DNA of 64,000 bases, taken from Absidia repens. Lineage: Eukaryota > Mucoromycota > Mucoromycetes > Mucorales > Cunninghamellaceae. Of the stretch, positions 1 to 12,051 are shown piece by piece. Position 1 is the stretch's first letter. Each line of letters opens with the position of its first letter. Location: positions 248,001-312,000 of the forward strand of contig MCGE01000029.1 in NCBI GenBank assembly GCA_002105175.1, given 5' to 3'. A model generated the notes under the pieces. It did not search any database, had not been told where the DNA came from, and saw only the letters and a list, made by a program, of their open reading frames with translations. The translations under genes were made by a program, and so were the position numbers.

Positions 1-2448
1 TGCAAAAGAAGACGACGACGACCCACGATTGGTTTCGATAGCGCTAATCCATTCGGGAGCGCTGCATTCATCCAATTGTAAATCCGTAGCTGCTGCTGTA
101 TTATCAATATTGTCGGTGGACGTCAGGCGAGGATGTGTTTCCAATTGGCCTGTGTAATATTTCGATTGATAAAATCCTGATAACGACCAATCCGTCACTG
201 TGCTTGCCTGATCATAAAAGAAGCTGAAGGTGTTGATTTTGCGGTGAATCCAGCCGTGTTCATGGACTTGATGCAGCGCCTTGAGCATCGAGAGCGTCGA
301 CCACGCCTTGAAGGAAAACTGCGTACAGTCCACCACCGTGTGTCTATCAAAGAGAAGATAGTGAAGCGTGTGGTGTAGCTGGTACGGCGATGTGATCCAA
401 ATGTATTGGTACTTGCCATGCTTGGTGGGTTCCGACAACGTGATGGCATCATAGGTGAAGAGTCCAAAGGTACCGCCACCGCCACCATACACGGAGCCAT
501 TGTCATCGGCGGCCGAACCTCGCTGGCGATCTTGCAAATTGATGGATGTTTGTAGGAGCTGGCCAAACCACGTCGCTGCGGAAGATGGGAAGTAATGGAT
601 GGTGCATTCGATAGGTTGCTGCTGCTGCTGTTGCTGGTGATGCGATGTGCTAAGTGTTCGCGTTGCCAAACGTGTTGCGTAACCTTGAGGGAAGACGGCG
701 TATGTGGGTGCTTCGTTGCGTAGGCTATAGACAAACGATTCCAATAATAAAGTGTCGTTGGAGCTGGTGGGACCGTAATAATCGTCGTTGTTGTGCATAG
801 GCGAATTGTTGATAGTCCTTGTCAGGGAAGCAATGGCCGAGGCTGCAATAGCGGCGGAAGCTAATCCACCATCGTCACTATCACCCGATACACTGCGTAG
901 ATTCGAATCGTCCTTGATGGGTATGGATTGATAAGTGGTTGGTTTGGATGCCAGTTTTTCGGATAAGAAGCGCTGATCTGCCATGGAGATGTCCCCGTCC
1001 TCCTCACCAATAGGTTGTTGTTTGTTGTGTTGTCGTTGTCGTCGTCGAACAAGGAAGAAAGCCAAAAGGCCAAAAATAGCCCCTGCCACAACGCAGCCAA
1101 TAACAATCCCCACAATGGCACCAGTAGATAAAAAGTCATTTGACTCTCCATTTAGCGATCCGTCGGTCGATGTGTTGTTACCGGATGTACCAGAGTCACC
1201 AGAAGCCGTGAAGAGAGAACGTTCATCCAACGAAGCGAGGGCGTGGTTCCCTTGGTTTCCATAATAACTGACCCAGACAGAGGAAGAGCTGTCTTGTTGC
1301 CCTGGAAGAGGTGCCAAAGAATCAATCCCAACAAAAGAGCTTGCATCAGAGAGTTGAGAAGGAGGTAAAAGATCGATCCGAGAGACATGCAAATCACCCG
1401 ATAATGAGATAGGTACGGCTTGGACGGTAAGACTGCTGTTGGACAAGATGATAATGTTGTCGCCTATTGGTACTGCGGGACCCATATTGTCGATTGCTGA
1501 ATCCAAGTGGATGTAAGATTCGTCACCTCGTTTGCTAAATGTGTTGATGATTGCAGGAGTTGGCACAGCCCGACGACCCAGTCCTACGGCATTGGCTATT
1601 GTTGGAATTTGACCTAGGGATTGGGTAGTTTGGGAAGGGGAACCATAATGATCACCATTTGTAATACTCTCTGGATTGGCTGTGGTGGTGGTACTAGCTG
1701 TGGGGCTTGAGCCAGAATTACTTGAAGGAGTGCCAGCTGAGTAAAGTTGATCTGACTGTTGTTCGTTGGTGTTGGGTCGGGCTAAGATTTGTTCTTTTGT
1801 TGGATAGCCAATCACATACAGCTTCGAAGTATCACTAGATGACACAGCCATCATTGGGTGGATCGAGGTATCTGAGGTCGATGGAAGGTTGACGGTAGCA
1901 ATAGTTGAGCTAGTTTCGCCGCTAGAAGATGATGGGTATTGGATTATATATTGAGGACTGCTGCTGTTGGAAGACAATCCAAGAATGGCGAAGCATGCTG
2001 TCGACGTTTGACTGGAACAAGGCGCAGGAACTACAGAGAGTGCACGAGACATACCAGAGAGAGTGTATGCATGAGATTGTAGTTCACATTGACCTGACGA
2101 AGGGATCGTGACAATATACATTGCTAATAAACAAAAGGAAAACAAAACGTAGGTAAACTAATAGAAAGTTTATGCGCAAAGGGAGGTTTGCATACCTGCT
2201 GAGCCTGAGCTTGAACTACCAACCAGGGCAATAGTGGCTGGGCTACTCATCATAGTACAAGCCGAATAAACAAAGTTTGAAGGTGGTTCTTTCAAGCAAC
2301 TTGAGTCCGTTCCAGCAATGGTGTTTCCATTAACTTGAGTAGAGTTGAGTGTAAATGAAGTACCGGACTGGGCGTTCACACTGTAAACACGATCACCAAT
2401 AATCCCAGAACATCCAGTGGGTGTCCATGTCGAAGAAGTCGTGGTCAT
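1..2448 (-). CDS. Single-pass membrane protein with degenerate kinase-like cytoplasmic domain (partial)
   Basis: Two exons are visible: 2448-2196 and 2123 to the window edge, joined over a 72-base GT-AG intron. About 790 residues lie inside the window and the C-terminus is cut off. The first ~430 residues are Ser/Thr/Gly-rich with scattered Cys and look extracellular. A hydrophobic segment (STGAIVGIVIGCVVAGAIFG, about 1070-1130) is followed by RRRRQRQ, giving an Nout/Cin anchor. The cytoplasmic part ends in a kinase C-lobe-like stretch: LKALHQVHEHGWIHRKINTF, then TDWSLSGF and APEW. The catalytic HRD aspartate is replaced by Lys and DFG by DWS, so it looks like a pseudokinase. I see no VAIK or glycine loop. 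No signal peptide follows the ATG at 2448, although a T-rich stretch precedes it and no splice acceptor is near, so an upstream exon is possible but not visible. Ligand and pathway are unknown. Confidence 0.7.
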
Positions 2449-3388
2449 GAATGACAGAAAAATAGAAAATAAAAAAAAAAGTAGAAAAATAAAGGGGAAA
2501 GGGAAAAAAAAAAAAAGAAGTGGACAAATTCGAAAAGGTAAAAAAGAAGAAAAAAGAATTTGGGCTTAGAGGTCCGAATTTGGCAAGGCATGATTTTTCT
2601 GTGTAAGTCTGTGTTAAGCGCAGTGCGACTTGCCTAAGCCTATGGAATACAAAGGTGGTTTTGTGGGATACAGCAAAAACCTTAATTGACTTCACTGTTT
2701 TTATTTTTATTATGGCTTGTAAGGAATTTAAGAAGGCAATGTGATGGGATTTTGCATATTTCCAGCGCAGAAAAAAAAAAAGCGGAGAGAGGATTTGTAT
2801 TTTGGCAAGTAATTGGCCGATATACAGGATACAGTATTGGCAAAAAAAAAAAAAAAAATGAGGATAACTTTCAAGTCGACTCAACATTATTTGTTTTAAT
2901 TTCTGTCGGTATGCCATTTCACTAGTTTACCAAACATAGAGCGATACTGAAAATAATATGGTATTGATAGTTGATAGCCGCAAAACATAGGTGAGGTTCA
3001 ATGACGAATTTTTATTTCACTGAACCAGGGGTTAATGTATTTCAACAGGGTATGTAGAGAAAAAAATGCTGTGTTGTAATATGCATAAATTGAGATCTGC
3101 ACACAAAAAAATAAAAAAAAAATAAAAAAGTACACACACTTAAATACTTAATCTTGTTCCTGAAAAAAAAATTCGTATATCATGGATGTAAAAAGAAGTT
3201 GGTTTTTATTGAATATTGATATGTAAAAAGAGACAAAAGAAAAAACAAAGTGGAGTCAAGTGTATATACAAAAGTGATAAAAACGAGAGGAGGAATAGCT
3301 AATGAGAATCTAACGAAATAATAAAAAAGCACTAACAAACTAAAAAGAGACACTATAAAGCAGACAAAATGATAAAAAAGCCAACCAA
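2449..3388. other. AT-rich intergenic region
   Basis: This spacer lies between the receptor start and the 3' end of the F-box gene. It holds many oligo-A/oligo-T runs and no open frame with coding character. The hydrophobic ORFs here come from T-runs. Confidence 0.6.
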
Positions 3389-4381
3389 TCATAAAAGTTG
3401 TTCCACTGCCCTTTCTGTCGATCGATGAATCATCATATCCGCCACACCATTATCTCCATCCATTTGTTGCTGCTGTGATTGAGAATCCATTTTCTTTGCC
3501 TGAGCCGTCTGATCATATCCACCTGCTGCTACTGTTGGAAAAAGACATACGTGATAAAGAGAAGGACAAGTATCAAATAAGGCCATGACATGTTCGGTAG
3601 ACCACGTGCGCCGAGTTGCTAAAGTCAAGCGTTCAAGCTGCAGTGATGATGATCCTTTGCCTCCCAGTCTATCGTCACTAATATGGCTACTGCTACCTTT
3701 GTTGTATGTGGACGGTTCTTCCTTGTGTTTCTTTGGTGGTAAAGGTGATGGTGATGATTTTTCTGTTGCTATTTCCGCTGATGCTGAAGAGGGCAAAGGT
3801 TTATGTTGGCGTTTGTTCAATTCCATCAATAAGGTTTGTGCATGAATATGCACTTGGCAGCCAAGCGACAGCTCCTTGAGCGGGCATTGCATGAGTAAGT
3901 GGGCCAAGGTGGTAGCATCCATGGACGTATAGTTGGGTTGAGTTTGAGCACCGACAAGCATGAGACGATGGAGTTTGAGATGAGGATGGATATGTTTGAA
4001 GGCATGTTCGGAGAGTGTTGACCAACCGTTCAGCGTCAAATCCGTCAAATTCACACAGTGAGATAAAATATACCGTACAATGTTGTCACGTACACCCCAG
4101 ATTCGGATAGATTTAATCATGCGTCGGTGTGGGCCGATCAGCCGTTGCAAGTCCTTAAGGTTCCAAAGCTGCAGTGGAGAAATTGGTATCCCTTTTTGGT
4201 CGCTATTTTCGGTGCATGGACGAGTGAGAGGTGCCAGGTCAAGATGCCGCCAATGAGATGGGTGGTCTGCAAATAACGCCATTTTCTTGCTTGACAATCG
4301 CATACAAGAAAGATCGTGTACGTTAAGATAGGAGAGGATTTGCCATAAAGTTTCTGACGGTAGATTGGAAAGACGATCCAT
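3389..4381 (-). CDS. F-box protein with leucine-rich-repeat-like region
   Basis: A single-exon gene of 330 residues. An N-terminal F-box (LSNLPSETLWQILSYLNVHD, residues 4-23, continuing to about 45) is expected to bind Skp1 in an SCF ubiquitin ligase. LRR-like segments follow: CVNLTDLTLNGWSTLS near 110-130, LKLHRLMLVG near 137, LKELSLGC near 170 and LQLERLTLATRRTW near 245. These would form the substrate-binding surface. A low-complexity Ser/Lys insertion sits at about 195-245. The start is the ATG directly after a T-rich stretch and directly before the F-box. The substrate cannot be deduced. The F-box call is firm; the LRR count is approximate. Confidence 0.85.
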   Translation of the reverse strand: MDRLSNLPSETLWQILSYLNVHDLSCMRLSSKKMALFADHPSHWRHLDLAPLTRPCTENSDQKGIPISPLQLWNLKDLQRLIGPHRRMIKSIRIWGVRDNIVRYILSHCVNLTDLTLNGWSTLSEHAFKHIHPHLKLHRLMLVGAQTQPNYTSMDATTLAHLLMQCPLKELSLGCQVHIHAQTLLMELNKRQHKPLPSSASAEIATEKSSPSPLPPKKHKEEPSTYNKGSSSHISDDRLGGKGSSSLQLERLTLATRRTWSTEHVMALFDTCPSLYHVCLFPTVAAGGYDQTAQAKKMDSQSQQQQMDGDNGVADMMIHRSTERAVEQLL

Positions 4382-5393
4382 AGTATAATGACTTTATATG
4401 TATATGTGACTAAAAAAAAATACGATGTCAGAAGGTAAGGAAGAAAAGATTGTTTTGTGGAGTATGAGGAGAAAAAAGAAAAGAAAAGAAGAAAGTAAAA
4501 CAAAAAAATTAAAAAAGGTGATAAAAAGGAGATATTTTAAATCCCCGATCTCGGTGCAGTCCCCGTGCTGTTCATAGGGCATAAAGACGAGAAAGGAATC
4601 AAAATCAGTATATACAGTAAGATTCGGCATCTAATATATTGCACCTTCATTCTAGATCCATTATATCTTTTGTTCTACCATTATTTCAACAATACACGTC
4701 CTAACTATAAAATACTTAGTCATCCCAATGACGCCAAATCAATTGATAAATGTATAGAAAAAGTCGGCTTTATTGTAATGATGTACAAAATGCAAATATT
4801 ATGATAATAATAACAATAATAAAATAGAGAAGATAAAATCGAATGTAAATAATATAATAAAATTGGAATGTAAACTACATTGTATATAGAGTGATCCTAC
4901 TTTATACATATAAACTGAAGTGGAGACAGGCAAGGTTTTCTATAGTACCAATACGGGAGTGACAAAGAGCTCAGACAGCAAAAACCGTCAATTTTCGCAT
5001 TGCTAGAGTTCATGACAAAACCAGGGACAAGTCGCCACCATTTACCTACATAAAAGGAGGGCAATTCCATATAAAAAAAAAAAAGAAGTCTAGTTTTTGC
5101 ATAATATGTATGTAAGAAACCTTTTGTTTTGCCATTATTTACCTTTACAAATGTTGTTCGGTTTGTGTCACAATATTGTTGATCGCCAAGAACATGTATG
5201 TCATTCATTGGGTATTTGTCCATTTGATATTTCCAATCACACCACTTTGTAAGTCAAGTAGCTTCCAAATTCTTGGTCACATAAGCAGTCCTAGTGATAA
5301 CCCACCGACCTAAGTATAAAAATAAAAAGCAATATCATCATAATATAACCAGTATGTACCTTTTTTTGTTTTGTTACCTTTTAAGCTTCATTA
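4382..5393. other. Intergenic region, no convincing gene
   Basis: AT-rich sequence. A minus-strand ORF at 4897-5223 (108 residues) is the only long one; part of it comes from an A-run and it resembles nothing I know. I do not call it a gene. Confidence 0.5.
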
Positions 5394-6746
5394 TGACTTC
5401 ATTCAAATTATCACATGGGAGGAGATGGCAATATCTGCTACTCGACTACCAACGCCAGGTACCGACAAACACCACATAGAATATGGGAATTGTCGATCTT
5501 AAGGCGGGCGGCCAAGTTCAAGATGCCTAAGCCGACAGTCAGCCGTATGTCATTCACAAAGGTCCAACTGTATCAAAGTAACATTTTTTGGCTTTCTTTC
5601 TTGTTCTGGTTTTTCCCATGATGTGTTCCTAAAGATAAATAAAAAAATCCTCTGGTCACGAACGGAAAAAAAGCGTGATGGCGGTGATTGAATTCTATTT
5701 TATCTTGCATATGTATAGTATATTTTTGGGAGGGTCACTCTTTCCATCCTTCACAAAAGACTGATTTAGAATGCGCGAAACAAAAGCAACATTTGTCTAT
5801 CTTGAGTGACCATTGTGATGTGTTAAAGGTAGGTCCATTTATTAAAGGAAAAACTATACTCATTTTACATCTTACCGACTTGATTCTACCTTCCTGTTAC
5901 TTAGAAATGAGCTGTATTGGATCGAAAGACACCATCGCCATCAGCAAAAAAACATTGATAACAGCGACAACAAAATCGCTGGCGGGATGAATTGAACCTC
6001 TCTTTCGCAATCTTCGTCACAGTAACAAGAGCAACAAGAGCAGAGACACACAACGACAGCAACAACAGCAACAAATACATTATCAACAATCATGACATAT
6101 CTGATATGTTAACTGCAAGTGAAAGACCATCCTACGAGTCAACAATTACATTTGGAGACGCACGATCAGCGCCGATTGTAAGTGGTATTTTTCTTGACAT
6201 GATATACCTCGTCTTTCTAATATGTATTTATATAGAACCCCATTATCATCAGCTTTATTGATCCAACCAAAAAGACGTAGATGATATGACACATTGCCTT
6301 AAATCAATCGGCGAAACACAACTATCAAAGACCTGCGCGCCAAAAAGATGAAGTTCGGTGGTACATGAAATCAAGGCTGAACTGACACCGAAATTGATCG
6401 AGATCGTCACTAGTGTAAGTACAAAGCACCATGTATGAAATATGTCTGTTTAACTTATTTTGTTATTGGGTGATGTCCCATACACTATCCGTTTGTGAAG
6501 TCATCAGCATTAAACCCCCCGAATCAAGAAATGTACGTTATCAATGTAAGTACATTTAAACTATTGAACATAATCTGCTTACTGACAATTAATAATGACA
6601 GGAGTTTATGTAGGCTCACCAACAGTGATTACCTTTCTTGGGCACCTGAAACCGAACGAGAAAAGAAAACATCGTATGGAATCAAAACAATGGGTAACAC
6701 TTCAAACCCCAGAAATGAATCGACGGGTGGACTCAACAAAGGATTA
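5394..6746 (+). pseudogene. Unresolved multi-exon gene or gene remnant
   Basis: Several plus-strand segments look coding and are bounded by good splice sites, but I cannot join them into one uninterrupted frame. The clearest part is the 3' end: VVHEIKAELTPKLIEIVT near 6360-6413, then ISIKPPESRNVRYQ near 6498-6540 ending at GTAAGT. The next segment, FYVGSPTVITFLGHLKP, opens near 6606 and runs to TAG at 6744-6746. Upstream, ERPSYESTITFGDARSAPI (about 6120-6178) ends at GTAAGTGG. An in-frame TGA lies just upstream of the VVHEIK segment, which suggests decay or an exon border I have misplaced. No family was recognised. Confidence 0.35.
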
Positions 6747-6849
6747 GAAAACGAAGAAATATGGATAGCTTACTGTACTGGTCCAGCCTTCATCCCCCCC
6801 CCCTCCCTTTCTGATTTTTTATTCATGACCTGATCTTCTGCCTGCCCAT

Positions 6850-7329
6850 TCTATATATTAGTATTTGTACACATTGGTCTGATTCTATACCTCGGCCTCT
6901 AATATAGCATATATATATCATTTGAATTACTCCCTCGTCTTCCCGATATTTTGTATATTACTATTGTCAATAAAGAATGTTGCTTTTAAAATTTATCTTT
7001 GATCTAACGGGGATTTGAAGTTTTTAAAGGGGTACCTGGTTTTTTTTTTTTTTTTAAAGTTGTGGTGTGGATAGAGTAAGGAAGGAAGCCGAATAGGTTG
7101 GTTTTTAAGGTCATGCCAGAGCACGAATGGCGACGAAGCTTAATTTATCTGTGTGTGATATATTTTAATTTTGGCTTTATATGTATATCTGTGCGTGAGT
7201 AGTGTAGGTGGAGTTAGATGGAGCACTGACCGTATCAGTTGGGTTCCAAAAAAAATCTGTACAGTAAAATGCGACATGGAGACACAATATCTGACCCATC
7301 GTTCATCACTTTTTTATATTATGTATAGG
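6850..7329. other. AT-rich spacer
   Basis: Nothing recognisable apart from poly-T runs. It leads into the dispersed repeat that starts near 7330. Confidence 0.5.
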
Positions 7330-8025
7330 CTTAGATGAAGGGACATTTTTTTTTCTAGAAATGAGTTGAGAATCAGTTGTAGCTACATAAATAATACTGC
7401 TCTTCTATGTAACTCATCGAAGTACGAAATGTAGAGGGACATTAACAGGATACTCTGTATAGACGCTTTTTTCACACAAACACATGCCTGATTGTTTCTG
7501 TGTTTGTATTTTTGCTTTTTACACACAGATTTATCTAGTATACATGAGCTGGTGGAACAAGTCGCCTTCATATTCAACGCGTCTCTTTTTCCGCCCACAC
7601 ACACCTATATATTATATATCAGTTTTTTTTTTTTTTCCTACACACATGTATGCAAACATTAACAAAAATAAACGAAGTAAATGTACAACAGAATAGACCA
7701 ATAATATAAAGAGACAAGACATATTTTATTCATATATTCATATGTAAACCCTATGCAACTAACACTATAAAGACACTATTTCTAAGATGGAGGCCAATCT
7801 AAATGGTGGTCCCAAATCAGGAATCTAAAATGAAAGGGTTTCCCCATGATCTTTGTATTGCACTTTTTAAAATGCCCCTGATTCAATTTCTAATACCAAC
7901 CCAAAAATCACTAACACTTCATTTGAGGCGTTAATGAACAAAAGAAAGAAAATAGAAAATAAAAATAAAAAATTCGAGAAAAGGGGGGGGAGAGGTTATA
8001 CCATTTAAATCCCGCTCCGTTGAAA
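7330..8025 (-). repeat. Dispersed repeat family, copy 1 (minus orientation)
   Basis: The copy contains the family core ATGAAAGGGTTTCCCCATG near 7830-7850, followed by the conserved AAAATGCCCCTGATTCA block. It ends near AAATCCCGC at about 8010. Its outer half (7330-7720: TTTTTTCACACAAACACATG, a CACACA stretch, AAGAGACAAGACATATTTTATT) matches 44090-44670 over several hundred bases. There is no coding capacity. Confidence 0.75.
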
Positions 8026-8535
8026 ATGCTTCATGGCCAAGACACATTGTATATTCTACTTTGTATCTCTTCGCTGCACGTCATTGTACCTGCTGGTCCA
8101 TTTTTTGTTTCATACTATATACCATTTTAGGCATCCTTTAAAGTCAACCGACCGAACGCATTCATTTTTTTTTTTTTTAACAAAAAAGTGCGAAGCCGGA
8201 AGTCACTGTCAGACGATGATGGCGCTCTCCAAGCTACAGTATGTATGTACCTGTTGAAAAGGAGGGGGGGGGGCAAGGGAGGGCGAGACTCTTTCCAACC
8301 AGTCTAATGGTGAATACGGAATATAAAACAAAGAAGCTTTCTTTTTTTTTTTTTTTCTCCACCCCTGGAAGTTTTTTATCTATATATACATATACGACAT
8401 AACGGACCCAAGATCGGTATTTCTTTGCTAAAATCTTAATTTTCCCAACCCCGCCAGTCATTGCTTTATGCAACCTACAATCATACCTGAAGAACGAGGC
8501 CCAGGTTAAAAAAAAAAGAAAGATTGAAATATGAA

Positions 8536-9049
8536 TTAGCTGCCGTCTTCCCGAGAATTTTCAATGGTATGAACTGATCTATGATATACTGATAGAGAAT
8601 TGACGACAACCATGGCTACTACAATAGCTATGTATTCTGGTCTACCTCGCATTGGTCCATGCATAAATTGGTGTTCCCATAAACGACGAGCATGGAAATT
8701 GACATCATAACTAAATAAAGCATACTTTTAGAAAAAACCATAATAATCAAAACACTGAATCCTTTTTTGGACATAATTTTTATTAGGAAATGGATAAAAT
8801 AAAAAAACTAAGTAATAATAAACAACTATCTCTATCGTAATGATTCTAAGGTACGTACAGCAGGGGAATATATCTATACTATGCTACAAATGGAAGGATA
8901 GAGAATTTGTATCACAAATAAACGGATGAGGATCGATGTTTCTGATGATTCTGTTCTTTGTTCAATGTGCCTTGATTACTTTTTTTCATGATCAAAGATT
9001 CTAATCGGTAAATAATGGATTCATAAGTATCAGTCTGGACTATCCACTC

Positions 9050-9088
<39 letters not shown>

Positions 9089-9340
9089 ATATACAGTTCT
9101 TAACTTACTTCGGATGCCTACGATTTTTCCCCTTGATAGGTCGGTTGTCAGTTGGTGGTGGTGGTTCTGTGTAAAGGCAAAATAAACAGGTGAGCCACTA
9201 TTTCCCAGTTTGCTCCACATATGAATTTTTTTGCTTACTATGACATTATATTCAAAGATCGTGGTCAGTTATTTTTATTTTTATTATTTTTTTGGTCCAA
9301 GATATCGAGTAAAGTCGAAGGAGTCTTGGTTTTCGTCATG
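8536..9340 (-). CDS. Possible small spliced gene(s), one exon with a membrane segment
   Basis: Exon-like segments occur on the minus strand. The best runs from about 8710 (after a TTTAG acceptor) to TAA at 8536-8538 and encodes FHARRLWEHQFMHGPMRGRP, then EYIAIVVAMVVVNSLSVY, a probable transmembrane helix, then a short polar tail. A second open stretch near 9050-8916 reads TDTYESIIYRLESLIMKK and ends at TGA. A third near 9172-9112 encodes PPPPTDNRPIKGKNRRHP. I could not join them or fix a start codon, so there may be two short genes. The helix-containing piece has the size and style of a small mitochondrial inner-membrane protein, but that is inference only. Confidence 0.3.
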
Positions 9341-9593
9341 TTGGCTGGTCAACCTACTGCGGCAACATTCAGAAAAGAAAAACAAAACAAAAATTGAAGA
9401 AAGGTAGAATGAGATTTAAAAAATAAAGAGACATGATTCTTCTTTTTTTTTATTTTTTTATTAAAAACAAATGGGAGAAATAAGATGAATATGAGGAGTA
9501 TGTTGAAATAAATAAAAAATAGGCTAGGCTATAAATATATAATAAAGGGAAAGGGGCAGGGGGAGGGGAGGAGATGGGGGAATTTTTTTTTCT
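8720..9593. other. AT-rich region with a poly-A/T junction
   Basis: Apart from the exon-like pieces described separately, this holds a T-run followed directly by about 25 A near 9050-9086, and the 3' flank of the UBTD-like gene. Confidence 0.5.
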
Positions 9594-10831
9594 TTATGAT
9601 TTGACAGAAACTACCAGAGCTTGTATAACGGCGCCAGCACGCAGCTTGATGGTATTCTTTTCGAGAGGAGGAGTAGGAGTCAGAGTAAAGTCACCAATAA
9701 TCGAAGTATGATCATCCAAAATCTTGCCAAGATAAATAAGTCGTAAAAGGTGGGTATCGGGAGACAGGTGAGATTCGGCATCGGCATAAATACGAGATTT
9801 CAATATGGGCACCGTTTCTTGCGTAGAGCTAATCTTAAGATGAATGTCCTTGCCAGTTGATAATCGTATAATGACGGGATGGTCACCAGTAATAGGAGTT
9901 GCTGTTGTTGTTAGTTTTTTGTTAGTGAAAGTATCAGATGTCACTGGATTGGTCATATTGGTGGGGTCTTGTTGTTGTTGCTGTTGAGGAGGAGCCATAT
10001 TTTGCATCGGTGTATCTGCAATCGATGAGACACTACTAATAGTTTTCTGGTGTCCTCTTCCACTATTATGTAATCCTAGGTCTGTTGTTGCTGATGTGGT
10101 TTGAGTCATAGCTGAGGACATGCCACAAGGCTGATCATCAGGGTGTAATTGTTGTTGGTGTTGTTGACCAAGATCTGTTTCTCCGTCAGCTATAACATTG
10201 GTTGGATCCACTAAACAATACAATGGGATTTCGTATCGAGTCCCAAGTTCTATAATGTAAAAATGAATGAATGAATAAATGAAATGATTCAAATTCCTGT
10301 GTTCTCCCTTGTATTTCCCCACCCCTTGATATGCTATTGACGTCAATTTTTTTTTTATTACCATCATAAATTCCATCGGCTGGATTGCCTGTAGGTAGAG
10401 TGATATTTGCTGCATCCAAAATTGATTGTGCTAAGATGATATCGTCACTAGTCGTAGCTGCCTGGAGTGCTTGCCAAATTTCTGGTCGACCCTATATAAA
10501 TAGAGCAATGAAAAGAAAAACAGTCAGTCGGTCAGTCAGTCAGCCAGCCAGTCAATGGATATGGGATCCTTATTGTTCACTATTGATTACCTCATAAAAC
10601 GGTGCTGTTTCCCAGAATGTATTCCGTTGTTCTAAGAGTCTTGCGTGTGTGATCGGTACATCAGAAGTCCACTGAATGTTGCTTCGTTTAAAAGGTTTAC
10701 CTAGAAACAAGTTTAGTTAGTAAAACGTTGACTGTTGTTGTTGTTGTTGTTTAGATTAGTTTTTGACGTATTTTACCAGTAGCGACAGATTGGCGGCCTT
10801 GGGTAGACTCGCTAGACAAACAGCATCCCAT
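9594..10831 (-). CDS. UBTD1/UBTD2-like ubiquitin domain-containing protein
   Basis: Four exons (10831-10777, 10700-10591, 10491-10362, 10249-9594) give 316 residues. The N-terminal half matches the UBTD family: FWETAPFYEGRPEIWQAL, then LAQSILDAANITLPTG, then YDELGTRYEIPLYCLVDP. A low-complexity linker rich in Gln, Thr and Ser follows. The C-terminus is a ubiquitin-like fold (VIIRLSTGKDIHLKIS, then LRLIYLGKILDDHTSI, then LRAGAVIQALVV). It starts MGCCLSS, fitting N-myristoylation at Gly2 and palmitoylation at Cys3/Cys4, so a membrane-attached adaptor is likely. In animals the family interacts with the ubiquitin machinery; the fungal role is inferred. The short first exon was chosen because the splice phases fit and only that start gives the family-typical N-terminus. 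Confidence 0.9.
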
Positions 10832-12051
10832 GAGTAAAAAGAAAAATAAATGAGAGTAAAATAAAGTATAAGGAAGGGAGTTGGTACAAATGAATAATGT
10901 AAGTATTAAAAATAAAAATAAAAAAAAGAGGTGGGGAAAGAGAGAGCGAGGAAAAAAAAAAAAAAAAATAGAGAAAAAATAAATATAAATCCGACTTTTT
11001 GGTGGGACAAAAGCCTTCATGCCTATAATAGGAAGTGGTGCAATCAAATTATCAGAGATAAAAATGGTAAATAAGATATAACAAAAAAAAGACCTTCTAA
11101 CAAACTACATATGATATAAATAATACACCATGGCATAGTGTAATATATCATATCATAGTAGTTTTATTGCATATATCAACTCTATCAATCACTCTGTACT
11201 AATCATATCAGTATGGATGATGATAATGATTGCTTAAAATCAATTGGATGGATCCCTTTCGCAATCTACTGCACTGATCGACTAGAATCCAAAACTTTTT
11301 TTTTTTTTCATTCCCCACCTATAATATTTGTTTGGTTATGTCTCGCTATTTCGGAGTTTCGAGTGTTCCATTCACCAACCTTTTCGTTTCTGCACTCACA
11401 CGTGAGGTAGAATGGACTGGCTACTAGTTTGATTGGATGTTTTGATAAGCATGTACATCTCAACCCCCCTCCCCCAATCACCACCATCGTCACTACACTA
11501 GTCCTTTGTCGATCACTTTTAATAAAACTTTCTTTTTTTGTCATCCCGATATTTGGATAAAATGTAGTCAAAAAAATGATCCATCCTTCAGTAAGGGAGC
11601 GTGATTTTAAAATATCAATGCCAAGTGGTACTTGACCATTCATTACATGGCACTTACCATATATATATAAAAGGTATGAATAGGGCTATTTCCTTGTGCA
11701 TCGTAGTTAATAAAAAACCAAAAAAAAAGATCGAATGAGACAGAGATAGAAGACAAAAGACACATGACAGTATAAAAAAAAAAGAGTGGTTTTTATTATA
11801 ATAACAAAGGTCAAATAACACAAGAAGAGGAGCTATGTATAAATGATGATATAGAGAAAGGGCAAAGAAAAAAAAAGGGGGGATGGATATACATTTTTGT
11901 AATCGGGTAAACAAGTCAGCAAGTAAATCACTAGGCAAATCAATAAGGTATTGGGGATATGAGGACAAAAAAAAAAAAAAAAAAAAACAAGCCAGGGCCC
12001 ACTAGGGTGGTGGTGGTGGGGGTTAGGTATCGCCTTGATCACTGTATTTCC
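10832..12051. other. Intergenic region, no convincing gene
   Basis: AT-rich, with several A/T runs. A minus-strand segment near 11970-11880 reads YPQYLIDLPSDLLADLFTRL and could be a stray exon (F-box-like LPSDLL), but it has no start, no supporting splice partner and runs into T-run translation. I leave it uncalled. Confidence 0.45.

Noticed and set aside
2393..2917. 174-residue Phe-rich minus ORF
   Set aside because: It consists mainly of translated T-runs and overlaps the first exon of the kinase-like gene in another frame.
11654..11968. Possible F-box start (LIDLPSDLLADLF) in a minus ORF
   Set aside because: No start codon context, no partner exon and an immediate run into T-run translation.
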